From Tragulus kanchil (lineage: Eukaryota > Chordata > Mammalia > Artiodactyla > Tragulidae): DNA of 64,000 nucleotides. This document shows, piece after piece, positions 34,141 through 45,600 of this stretch; positions within the stretch are counted from its first letter, which is position 1, and each line of letters starts with the position of its first letter. The DNA lies in assembly GCA_022376925.1 (NCBI GenBank), contig JAIOJX010000001.1, forward strand, positions 310,001 to 374,000. Reading direction: 5' to 3'. The notes under the pieces were generated by a model. The model was given only the letters and a program-made list of their open reading frames with translations. It did not search any database and was not told the DNA's origin. Both the position numbers and the translations under genes were made by a program.

Positions 34141-35969
34141 AAACTGAGATCAGTTTAGGCCAAAGACAAAAATTATGGCACTGGAAATTGCACACACACC
34201 CTATTTATTGATACTAAAGTTCCAGCTTACTTCAGCAATAATGGGATATGGCATTACATTATTAACTGAGAATATGTCAATATAGCTGAGTTTTCCAATC
34301 AAATTCTTAAGAATGTTAATTTTTGTGACATACAATTCAGGATAAACTGGAGCAGGCAGAGGCTACTAAGTTTCCACATTTTAAAACTAAGCATTGTCTT
34401 ATACCTACACTACCTCTGGGAAACATAAAAGGTATAGCTTTCAAAACCAATGCTTCTGTGGCCCTGCACTAGCTGATCATGTTTATCCTCTTGCTTATAA
34501 AATAGTTTCCAACCAGTTGAGAATGTTCATTATATACTCAGTGCTAATCTCATAGCATTGTTTATATGTTGAATATCATGGTTATCTGGAATATATTAAT
34601 CAATTATTTAAAAGTTCAGAGAATTCAGAAAAGTCTACTGTAGATTTGTGTGTCTTCTCCTTCCAACGTACCTATGATAGGTGCATTTTTATTCATTACA
34701 TCACATTCTTGTTTTTCTTTCATGAATTTGCCATAACTTACAGAGAAAATTGTCAAGACAGATTTATTTCTGCACCAAAGCTTCGGTGTACCATTCTCAC
34801 ACTCTGTCTTTATTCAGTATTTCACTAGGAAACAAAGTTGCTACTTTATATTCCCTTTGGCTAATTCTCAGTTGCAAGGGCTGTCTTAAACATTGTATAA
34901 TGTTTAACAGTATCCTTGACCTCTACCCAGTTAATGTCAGAAACAACTGCCCTCAGTTATGACAACCAAACATGTTTACAGACACAGTGTCTTTGGGGAA
35001 AAGGTTAAAATGACCTCTGATTGACAGTCACTGGAGCAGAGAAGCAAAGCTAAATAATCTTGTGCATAATTCTGTATAATAATAATAAAGTTTATGAAGA
35101 TTTTGCCCTGAACTGTGCCAAGGTTTATGCAATCAACAAAGATTTTTCAAAACTTTTTGACCTGAAGCATTCAAGAAACATGTCTTCTACAAAATCATGA
35201 ATATACCGGGAAGCAACACAATGCAGCAATAATCACAGAGCAGCATCATTGAAACTGAGATCAGTTTAGGCCAAAGACAAAAATTATGGCACTGGAAATT
35301 GCACACACACCCTATTTATTGATACTAAAGTTCCAGCTTACTTCAGCAATAATGGGATATGGCATTACATTATTAACTGAGAATATGTCAATATAGCTGA
35401 GTTTTCCAATCAAATTCTTAAGAATGTTAATTTTTGTGACATACAATTCAGGATAAACTGGAGCAGGCAGAGGCTACTAAGTTTCCACATTTTAAAACTA
35501 AGCATTGTCTTATACCTACACTACCTCTGGGAAACATAAAAGGTATAGCTTTCAAAACCAATGCTTCTGTGGCCCTGCACTAGCTGATCATGTTTATCCT
35601 CTTGCTTATAAAATAGTTTCCAACCAGTTGAGAATGTTCATTATATACTCAGTGCTAATCTCATAGCATTGTTTATATGTTGAATATCATGGTTATCTGG
35701 AATATATTAATCAATTATTTAAAAGTTCAGAGAATTCAGAAAAGTCTACTGTAGATTTGTGTGTCTTCTCCTTCCAACGTACCTATGATAGGTGCATTTT
35801 TATTCATTACATCACATTCTTGTTTTTCTTTCATGAATTTGCCATAACTTACAGAGAAAATTGTCAAGACAGATTTATTTCTGCACCAAAGCTTCGGTGT
35901 ACCATTCTCACACTCTGTCTTTATTCAGTATTTCACTAGGAAACAAAGTTGCTACTTTATATTCCCTTT
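33746..35969. repeat. Tandem duplication F, period 1,111 bp, overlapping E
   Basis: 33746-34856 is repeated at 34857-35969; one G is lost at the start of copy 2 (GGGG versus GGG). Because F starts inside the second copy of E, the stretch beginning ggctaattctcagttgc occurs three times (about 32663, 33746 and 34857). Confidence 0.96.
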
Positions 35970-37319
35970 AAAATTCAACTTATATTCCAATGTCTGTATG
36001 TTTAAACTGTTTTACAGCACTGATAGTTTAAGCCTCCTTAAAATGAGGAGAAATATATAATAAAGTCATCTGAACTTGTAGAAATGAGCTATCAGGAGGA
36101 TTATAATCCAAATTTGGGATTCCATGAAAAGTTTTTAAATGAGAGGAGAGCTAAAGTGAAAGTAGCACTTTCTTTTAGGTAAATTTCAAATCTTGAATTA
36201 CAGAACAGAAATAGGCTTCTGTCACTAAGAACTATTTTGTGTTTTTGCATTATACCACTTAAGGTATTATGAAGTGTTTTTAAATTGCTGAACATGAAAA
36301 CAAAGACACAGCACTTAGAAATGAGCCCACAAACTATGTAGGTCCCATTTTTTTTTGGTAAATTCCCTTCTGATTTTAAATACCTCTATGAAACTTGCCT
36401 CCTCTACATTTATATATGATAGTATGAGATACTTGTATATACTGGGACATGGATCTTGTCCAAACATTTGACTATTCACCGATATCTGACACCAGCATTG
36501 GTCCTTGCACACTCATCCAGGAGCTTCTTATGAAGAAGGAAGAGGGAAATTACTGAATAATAGGTCACATCAATGTGTTATCATTTTCATTAAAGAATTT
36601 TACAAAATTTTAAAAAGTTAAATTCTTTAAATTTCCAATAAAATATTCTCTTTTCCCCTATCACCTAGATATTTTATTTACTGAACTTTGAGAAGAGAAT
36701 GTATATATAGTAATGGATTAGACATAAAGACTAAGGCCTTGAATTACAGCTGTGTTAGTTAATTGCTATGTGACTATCAAGAAATTGCATTGCCTCTGAG
36801 AAATTTTATTTGTTTCTATGTTAAATGGAGATACTATTTCCTGGCATAAGTTAAGCAAAGGGCTATTTTCAAATCCAGTTTCTACAGAAATGAAAGCTTT
36901 TAATATGTGGACAAATTGAATGCTCTCTGATTCTGGAAATAGTTAGAACAGCAGATGGTCAAAGGATCATTGTGGTTAGTTACAATGGGAGTGAGAGAAG
37001 AAGCACTTAAAGGTGAGAAAAAAAACAAGAGAGCATGATATCATGATAGCCAAAGGAACTGAGTGCTTAAAAAAAGGTAGAATGGTCAATGTCAGTTGAC
37101 ACCAAGAAGTCGCATTAGATAAAGACATAAAAGGGTCCATCTCATGTAACTGCATGAAGATCAATAGTCACCTCAGTGGAGTTAGTGGTGGCAGGAATAA
37201 GACAGTGAATTGCCACTAAGAAAGTAAAGATGAAGAGTGCATTCTTTCAAGCATATAAAGATGAATGATAGGTCACTCAGGAAGCTGCCTGTGTATTACA
37301 TTAGTCCCCTGCTGCTATT
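35970..37319. other. Intergenic, no gene seen
   Basis: AT-rich sequence with several 60-65-codon frames on either strand, none with a known motif, splice context or conservation clue. Appears single copy. Confidence 0.5.
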
Positions 37320-37534
37320 GTTGTTCAGTTGCTAAGTCATGTCCAATTCTTTATGTCCCCATGGACTGTAGCCTGCAGGCTCCTCTGTCCTTGGGATTTC
37401 GCAGGCAAGAAGACTGGAAGACTGGAAATGGGTAGCCACTTCCTTCTCCAGAGGATCTTACTGGATCAGGGATCCAACTCAAGTCTCCTCCACTGGCACG
37501 CAGATTCTTCACCCTGAACCATCAGGGATGCCCC
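37320..37534 (-). mobile_element. Bov-tA SINE, inverted
   Basis: gctaagtcatgtccaattc start and the inverted head ccctgaaccatcagggatgcc. The body carries a short repeated gaagactggaagactgg. A MIR-like piece follows at 37665-37860. Confidence 0.75.
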
Positions 37535-37883
37535 ATAATTAGTCTTTAGGGACAGTTAGAATGTACTTAATTGAATCCAGGTGTATTTTAGCTCCTATTA
37601 GATACTGAGTTCCTAGGAAGTTTCTCAAATGATTGAGTCCTTAAACCAGCTCCCATCTAGGTCACCAATGACCTCTATTACTGAATAGTGTAACCTTGGG
37701 GGAATTCATTCATTGATCTGATTCTCAGTTTCCTCATCTATAAAATGATAATTAAAAGTAGTACCTACTTCATGAGGTTATGTGTATTAAAGGATAGGAT
37801 CCATGAACTGTGCCAAGCAACATGTCTGGCCAATAGTAAGTCAGAAAATGTCAGGTATTACTATATGAAAGGGTAAACCATTC

Positions 37884-38051
37884 AATATCGCAGTAATCCA
37901 CCTCTATGCCCCAACCACTAATGTCAAAGGAGCTGAAGTTCAATGGTTCTATGAAGACCTCCAGGACCTTCTAAAACTAACACCATAAAAGGCCGTTTTC
38001 ATCATAGGGGACTAGAATGCAAATGTAGGAAGTCAAGAGATACCTAGATTA
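37884..38051 (+). mobile_element. BovB fragment, endonuclease region (partial copy 39028-39146)
   Basis: taatccacctctatgcccc, gaagacctccaggaccttc and ccgttttcatcataggggac correspond to the RTE endonuclease domain. Only about 170 bases remain, followed directly by an inverted L1 piece (caatcccaatctcccaattc at 38073). Confidence 0.65.
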
Positions 38052-40121
38052 TCAATAGTGTATATATGTCAATCCCAATCTCCCAATTCATCTCACTCCT
38101 CATTTTTCCCCCTCGGTAACCATAAGCTTGTTCTCTACATCTGTGTCTCTATTTCTTCTTTGCGAAGAAGTTCATCTCTATCAATACATCATCTTTCATT
38201 TTTGATGTCTAGTGTTAGTAATACAAATAACATCTATAGTGTTGTATCAGATAAGGCAATATTGATGTAATACTTATATACAAGTGATTCATCTTATAAA
38301 CAGATGATGTAAACCTATGGTATTGATAAATACTGTGCAATACTGTAAATGTATTTCCCCTTCATTATGGCTTTTGTATTAACATTTTCTTTTCTCTATC
38401 TTACTTTATTGTAAGAAAAATTTATATAAGAGTATATAATAAATATAACATACAAAATATACGTTGATCAACTGCTTATGTTATTGATAAGGATTCTGGG
38501 CAAAAATATGCTATTAGTAGTTAATTTGGTGGGGGGGAGTCAAAAGTTATATATGGATTATTAACTGCATGGGGTTTGAGTGCCTTAAGCCTCATAATGC
38601 TACATATATAATTTACTATGATAAGAATATAACCATTGATTTCTTCTTCCTTAAGTGTTTTTTTAAATCAGGTATTACATTTATCTAAGGCTTTTTCAGG
38701 ATTTATGATGATAATCATATATGTATTAAATTATATACCATATCATCATCTAAGTAATATATGCATATATGATTACTATTATTACTATTGCTGGTATTAT
38801 CTATATGTATCATTAATACTAATATTAAAACAGCCTTTTACTCTTGGAATAAATTCTACTTGGTTATGTTGTGTTATTTTCTTACTGTGATAGGATGCTG
38901 CTAATATTTTATTTAGTGCTTTTATATCAACACTCAAAGGTAACACTGGTCTCTATTTCTCCTGTGAGATGGTCTTTAAATTTCTTTATCTCAATTGGAG
39001 TTGTTTCTGGTAATCTTTGCTTTCCTAAAGGAGCTGAAGTATTCTATGAAGACCTCCAGGACCTTCTAAAACTAACACCATAAAAGGCCGTTTTCATCAT
39101 AGGGGACTAGAATGCAAATGTAGGAAGTCAAGAGATACCTAGATTATCAATAGTGTATATATGTCAATCCCAATCTCCCAATTCATCTCACTCCTCATTT
39201 TTCCCCCTCGGTAACCATAAGCTTGTTCTCTACATCTGTGTCTCTATTTCTTCTTTGCGAAGAAGTTCATCTCTATCAATACATCATCTTTCATTTTTGA
39301 TGTCTAGTGTTAGTAATACAAATAACATCTATAGTGTTGTATCAGATAAGGCAATATTGATGTAATACTTATATACAAGTGATTCATCTTATAAACAGAT
39401 GATGTAAACCTATGGTATTGATAAATACTGTGCAATACTGTAAATGTATTTCCCCTTCATTATGGCTTTTGTATTAACATTTTCTTTTCTCTATCTTACT
39501 TTATTGTAAGAAAAATTTATATAAGAGTATATAATAAATATAACATACAAAATATACGTTGATCAACTGCTTATGTTATTGATAAGGATTCTGGGCAAAA
39601 ATATGCTATTAGTAGTTAATTTGGTGGGGGGGAGTCAAAAGTTATATATGGATTATTAACTGCATGGGGTTTGAGTGCCTTAAGCCTCATAATGCTACAT
39701 ATATAATTTACTATGATAAGAATATAACCATTGATTTCTTCTTCCTTAAGTGTTTTTTTAAATCAGGTATTACATTTATCTAAGGCTTTTTCAGGATTTA
39801 TGATGATAATCATATATGTATTAAATTATATACCATATCATCATCTAAGTAATATATGCATATATGATTACTATTATTACTATTGCTGGTATTATCTATA
39901 TGTATCATTAATACTAATATTAAAACAGCCTTTTACTCTTGGAATAAATTCTACTTGGTTATGTTGTGTTATTTTCTTACTGTGATAGGATGCTGCTAAT
40001 ATTTTATTTAGTGCTTTTATATCAACACTCAAAGGTAACACTGGTCTCTATTTCTCCTGTGAGATGGTCTTTAAATTTCTTTATCTCAATTGGAGTTGTT
40101 TCTGGTAATCTTTGCTTTCCT
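37926..40121. repeat. Tandem duplication G, period 1,095-1,102 bp
   Basis: 37926-39027 is repeated at 39028-40121. About 15 bases into copy 2, seven bases are missing (GTTCAATGGTTC versus GTATTC). The unit begins in a BovB fragment and runs through an L1 piece and AT-rich DNA. Confidence 0.97.
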
Positions 40122-40405
40122 AGGAAAGCATCCTTCTCATCTAGATTTTGAAATTTACTTGCATAGATGCCTGCAAAGTAGTCTGTTTTTAAATAACTAA
40201 TTTTTATTGGAGTATATTTAATTTACAATGTTGTGTTAGTTGCAGGTGTACCACAAAGTGAATCAACTATGCATATACATATATCCACTCCTTTTTTATT
40301 CTTTTCCCATATAGGTCATTACAGAGTATTAAGTTGAGTTCCCTGTGCTGTACAGTAGGTCCCTATTAGTTATTTATTTTGTATATAATAGTGTGTATAT
40401 GTCAA

Positions 40406-40622
40406 GGGCTTCCCAGGTGGTAAAGAGCATGCCTGCCAATGCAAGAAACATAAGAGACACAAGTTCGGTCTCTGGGTCTGGAAGATCCCCTGGAGGAGGA
40501 AATGGCAACCCACTCCAGTATTCTTGCCTCGAGAATCCCATGGACAAGGATCCTGACGGGCTACTGTCCATAGGGTCTCAAAGAATCAGATGTGACTGAA
40601 GCAACTTAGCACGTACACACAC
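40406..40622 (+). mobile_element. Bov-tA SINE nested in L1
   Basis: gggcttcccaggtggtaaag head, ccactccagtattcttgcc body and an end at gcaacttagcacg. Confidence 0.85.
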
Positions 40623-40880
40623 ATATATCAGTCCCAATCTCCCAATTTATCCCCCCTCCCCTTAACCCCTGGTAACCATAAGTTTGCTTTCTACATCTTT
40701 AACTCCATTTCTGTTCAGTAAATAAGTTCATTTGTACCATTTTTTTTAGTTTTCACAAATAAGCAGTATCATTCAATATTTGTCTTTGTCTGTCTTACTT
40801 GGCTAAGTATGACAGTTTCTAGGTCCATCCATGTTGCTGCAAATGGCTTTTTTTCTTTTTTAGTAGCTGAGCAATACTCC

Positions 40881-40914
<34 letters not shown>

Positions 40915-40915
<1 letters not shown>

Positions 40916-41120
40916 GCTTCCCAGGTGGCACTAGTGGTAAAGAACTTCCCTGTTAATGCAGGAGATGCAAGAGACTCAGGTTCCATCCCTGAGTCAGGGA
41001 AGATCCCCTGGAGAAGGGAATGGCTACTCACTCCAGTATTCTTGCCTGGATAATCCCATGGACAGAGGAGCCTGGAAGGCTACACTCCAGATTGTAATAC
41101 AACTGAAGGAACTTAACACA
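40915..41120 (+). mobile_element. Bov-tA SINE nested in L1
   Basis: ggcttcccaggtggcacta head directly after the (TG)n run; tcactccagtattcttgcc body; gaacttaacacacac end. Confidence 0.83.
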
Positions 41121-41681
41121 CACAACTGAAGTAACTTGGCACAGCACAACATATATATATACATATATATATGTATATATATAATATATACACCACATCT
41201 TCTTTATCCATTCAACTGTTGACGAACATTTAGGTTGTTTTAGTATCCTGGCTATTGTAAATAGTGCTGCTATGAACCTATGGGTGCATGTATCTTTTCA
41301 AATTATAGTTCTGTCTAGATATATGTCCAGGAATGGGATTGCAGGGTCATATAGTAGTTTTATTTTTAGGTGTTATTTTTTTTTGAGGAGCCTCCATATT
41401 ATTCTCCATAGTGGCTGCACTAATTTACATTCCCAGCAGCAGTATAGGAGGGTTCTCTTTTCTCCACACCCTCTCCAGCATTTGTTATTTGTAGACTTTT
41501 TAAGATGGTCATTCTGACTAATGCTAGCTGTTACCTCATTTCATTTTTTGATTTGTATTCCTCTAATAATTAGTGATGATGAGGATCTTTTCATGTGCCT
41601 ATTTCGTGTATCTGTTAACTCTTTACTCATTGTCTTACTTTTCTTTGAACCTATTAAAACATAGCTTCATTGAAATTTCAT

Positions 41682-41790
41682 CTAGGCAATTCCCTAATGC
41701 TTAAGACTCCACACTTCCATTGCAGGGCGTGGTTCCCATCCCTGGTCGGGGAACTGAGATTCTCCATATATCCCTGACCAAAAACAAATA
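41682..41790 (+). mobile_element. SINE-c head fragment
   Basis: caattccctaatgcttaag.. cattgcagggcgtgg, then ccctggtcggggaactgag. Lies downstream of the CLIC2 stop. Confidence 0.55.
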
Positions 41791-42448
41791 AACAAATTTT
41801 ATCTGAATCCCACCAAGACATATAATAACACCTGTCTTTCTTTTTTGAGGCTGAACTTTGTTTCTCCTTTGAAGGATCATGAATAAAGTTCAGTTTCCGT
41901 TTTCAGATTTGAGTGATTTGATTGTATTTTAACATGTACATTTGAGTACATATAGTAATGGAACAATTTAAAATTCTGGAGAAAGATTTATGATTACCCT
42001 CTAAGAATGGTTTACTTTACCCTTTAATGAATAGCAACAAGACCTTTTTGTCATTCAAATTTCTTAGTAAAATTGCTTTAATGATTTAGGTGGAAATGTT
42101 TCTAAGGAACAGTCTGAGATCATAACTATGTCATTTTTAACTTCAGCCATCTGTTGAGCTTGCACACATGATGCATTGTAGTAATTCAATCAAATAGTAA
42201 AAGATATTAACACTTTCTGTATCATTTAATATTGCAGTGGTTGTGCCATGAAAATTTTAAAAATGAAACATGAAGACCTTCAAAATACACAGTAAGTAAA
42301 TGGTTTGGATTAACTAGGTATAGAAAATACAGTATTCTTTTTCATAAGAAAGTTGAATAGAGGAAACAGCATTTTCTGTATTCTTATTTTTAAAAGATCT
42401 CCTAAGATGACAACAAGTAAAAAGAGATTTTCTACTGAAAAAGCTGTC

Positions 42449-42610
42449 CTAACTCTTTTGTTTAGCCACACTTGCATAGGTATTTTCAATTTCTTTGTCT
42501 TCTGGACACGTGTGGGTAAATTCTTCACGGGCATAGGCATTGTGGAGATAGCGCCAGACCCCTGAGAATTCTACTGGAATGTCAAAGTCACGGTATTTCT
42601 TTGCAGCAAC
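42449..42610 (-). CDS. CLIC2: CLIC2 terminal coding exon 6, residues 195-247 and stop (one of two copies)
   Basis: The exon starts after ..aaccctag with [20 protein letters not shown] and ends [10 protein letters not shown] then TAG. It forms the C-terminal helices. An identical copy lies at 43523-43684. Several ATTAAA hexamers on the minus strand lie further downstream (lower coordinates), but no clear AATAAA is seen in the next few hundred bases. Confidence 0.93.
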   Translation of the reverse strand, partial: VAAKKYRDFDIPVEFSGVWRYLHNAYAREEFTHTCPEDKEIENTYASVAKQKS

Positions 42611-45600
42611 CTAGGGTTTCAGGGGATAAAAAGAGGAAAAGCAGTTTGTAGTAAAGGGCATCAGTAACATGCTTAGTGTGTAAAAATAGATCTCAAAAGT
42701 CAAGATCAGGGAGGGAGGGCTCAGGGGAGAAGGGTCAGGGATATACTTATGACTGGGGATTATGTATACCTGTAAACAAGAAAACTGTGTACAAACATAT
42801 AACAACTTTGCTGTACAACTGAAGCTAATGCAACATTGTAAAACAAATATACCCCAATAAAAATTAAAATATATATATTTAAAAAGTCAAGATCATTGAG
42901 GACATGTTATCTACACAGAAAGTATCTTAAAGATAACTTAAAGAATCTTAGGGGACTTTCCTGGTGGTCCAGTGTTTAAAGATTTGCCTACCAAAGCCAG
43001 GGACTCAGGTTCAACCCCTGGTCATATAGTAATGGAACAATTTAAAATTCTGGAGAAAGATTTATGATTACCCTCTAAGAATGGTTTACTTTACCCTTTA
43101 ATGAATAGCAACAAGACCTTTTTGTCATTCAAATTTCTTAGTAAAATTGCTTTAATGATTTAGGTGGAAATGTTTCTAAGGAACAGTCTGAGATCATAAC
43201 TATGTCATTTTTAACTTCAGCCATCTGTTGAGCTTGCACACATGATGCATTGTAGTAATTCAATCAAATAGTAAAAGATATTAACACTTTCTGTATCATT
43301 TAATATTGCAGTGGTTGTGCCATAAAAATTTTAAAAATGAAACATGAAGACCTTCAAAATACACAGTAAGTAAATGGTTTGGATTAACTAGGTATAGAAA
43401 ATACAGTATTCTTTTTCATAAGAAAGTTGAATAGAGGAAACAGCATTTTCTGTATTCTTATTTTTAAAAGATCTCCTAAGATGACAACAAGTAAAAAGAG
43501 ATTTTCTACTGAAAAAGCTGTCCTAACTCTTTTGTTTAGCCACACTTGCATAGGTATTTTCAATTTCTTTGTCTTCTGGACACGTGTGGGTAAATTCTTC
43601 ACGGGCATAGGCATTGTGGAGATAGCGCCAGACCCCTGAGAATTCTACTGGAATGTCAAAGTCACGGTATTTCTTTGCAGCAACCTAGGGTTTCAGGGGA
43701 TAAAAAGAGGAAAAGCAGTTTGTAGTAAAGGGCATCAGTAACATGCTTAGTGTGTAAAAATAGATCTCAAAAGTCAAGATCAGGGAGGGAGGGCTCAGGG
43801 GAGAAGGGTCAGGGATATACTTATGACTGGGGATTATGTATACCTGTAAACAAGAAAACTGTGTACAAACATATAACAACTTTGCTGTACAACTGAAGCT
43901 AATGCAACATTGTAAAACAAATATACCCCAATAAAAATTAAAATATATATATTTAAAAAGTCAAGATCATTGAGGACATGTTATCTACACAGAAAGTATC
44001 TTAAAGATAACTTAAAGAATCTTAGGGGACTTTCCTGGTGGTCCAGTGTTTAAAGATTTGCCTACCAAAGCCAGGGACTCAGGTTCAACCCCTGGTCAGG
44101 GAAGATCCCACATGCCACAGGATAACTAAGCCCTGAACCATAACTACCGATTCTGCGCCCTCTAGAGACTGCAAACTGCAGTGAGAAGCCATTGCCATGA
44201 CAAGCCCACGATCGTAACTAGAGAGTAGGCCCTGCTTGACACAACTAGAGAAAGCCCTTAAGGTCTCATGAAGACCCAGAGCAGTCCAAAAAAGAAAAAG
44301 AATTTTGGATTTACTACTTTAATGTTTTTCTACATATGTAAACAAAACTTCATGCTTATAATTATTTTTATATTTATGCTATATTTAATTATTAATATGT
44401 TTAGAAGAAGGAAGCACCAAAAAAGACTGCACATCTCTTCACTAGACTAAGACTTTGCTTAGGGTCCTAACAGTGTCTTATTTCTCAACAATTCCATGCA
44501 ATGGGTAATATTGCCCTTGCTTTATAGACAAGATGGTAGAAAACACTTTCTGATTTAGGAAGAAAGACCAAGAAGTTTTTATGCTTCCCAGAGGAGGTCA
44601 TTATGGATTTTTTTCCTCTGAGGAGAAAAGGAGACATATACTACACATAATAATGATGACAAAGCCATCATTTAAAAGCCTCATAATGGGCTTCCCTGGT
44701 GATCCAGTGGGTAAAGAGTCCGCCTTGTAATACAAGGGGCACCGGTTCGATCCCTGGCCTGGAAAGATCCCACGGGCCGAGGAATGGTGGACCGGTGTGT
44801 CCAATTATGAGCCAGTGCTCTACAGTGCATGTGCCCAGAATCAGTGCTCTGCAATGAGAGAAGCCACTGTGATGGGAGGCCCACACAAGCCAAAGAATAA
44901 AGATGGATGAAAAATAAACGATGACTTAGAGGCAAAAAAAAAAAAAAAAGATAAAACAAAACCAAACTCACACTGAATGGTCACTGTGCTTCCTGCTGGC
45001 AACTCCCCAAACCCCTCTCAATCATTCAGCCCACCCTATAAAGACTTACTTTAATAATGTTCAGTTTGGGTAACAAACTACAGTCAGCCAGTGTCAGTTG
45101 ATCCCCATCCAAGAACGATCTTCTGGAAACTGTGAGTTCCTCAGCACTGTCTGGATCAATTTCATCCAGAAGTGGAGTGTTCAAATAGTCATCCAGACGC
45201 TTAAATTCTTTGAGCAAAGATTTTTCAAAGGCTGAGGCAATGAAATCATAGGGTTACTTATAAATTTGTTGTCTTCATGACTAAATACATTCTCGATATG
45301 CTTTTCACACATTTAGACATCTCTATCTTCTCACATTGCTTACAATGACTCTTCAAAATACATATACTTAACTAGAATGTTCAACCATCCACTGATCAGA
45401 CAGAGTCAGATGTTTAATCAAATGGCCAGTGGAAATATTTTTGGACTTTTCTTGAGGAGGTACATTGGGAGGAGAGTCAAAGACAGAAAGAAAGTTGATA
45501 CATATCACCCAAGAAGAGTCAGAAAGTGAAATCAGAGACTCATAGCTCTCAGGATTCAGAGAATAATAAACCTGTTCAAGGGTATTTGTGGAAAATGGTA

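Larger units (their letters stand above)
40195..41640 (-). mobile_element. L1 3' half, inverted, carrying two nested Bov-tA SINEs
   Basis: Inverted L1 signatures run in order: gagtatatttaatttacaatg, cagtcccaatctcccaattt, gtatgacagtttctaggtcc, gaacatttaggttg, ggaatgggattgcaggg, ctccatagtggctgcac. Interrupted by forward Bov-tA copies at 40406-40622 and 40915-41120, plus (TG)n at 40886-40912 and an (AT)-rich run at 41150-41195. The SINEs must postdate the L1. Confidence 0.75.
41949..44097. repeat. Tandem duplication H, period 1,074 bp, contains CLIC2 exon 6
   Basis: 41949-43022 is repeated at 43023-44097 with one substitution seen (about 42252 G versus 43326 A). Copy 1 ends inside a SINE-c head that is complete only after copy 2. 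Confidence 0.97.
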
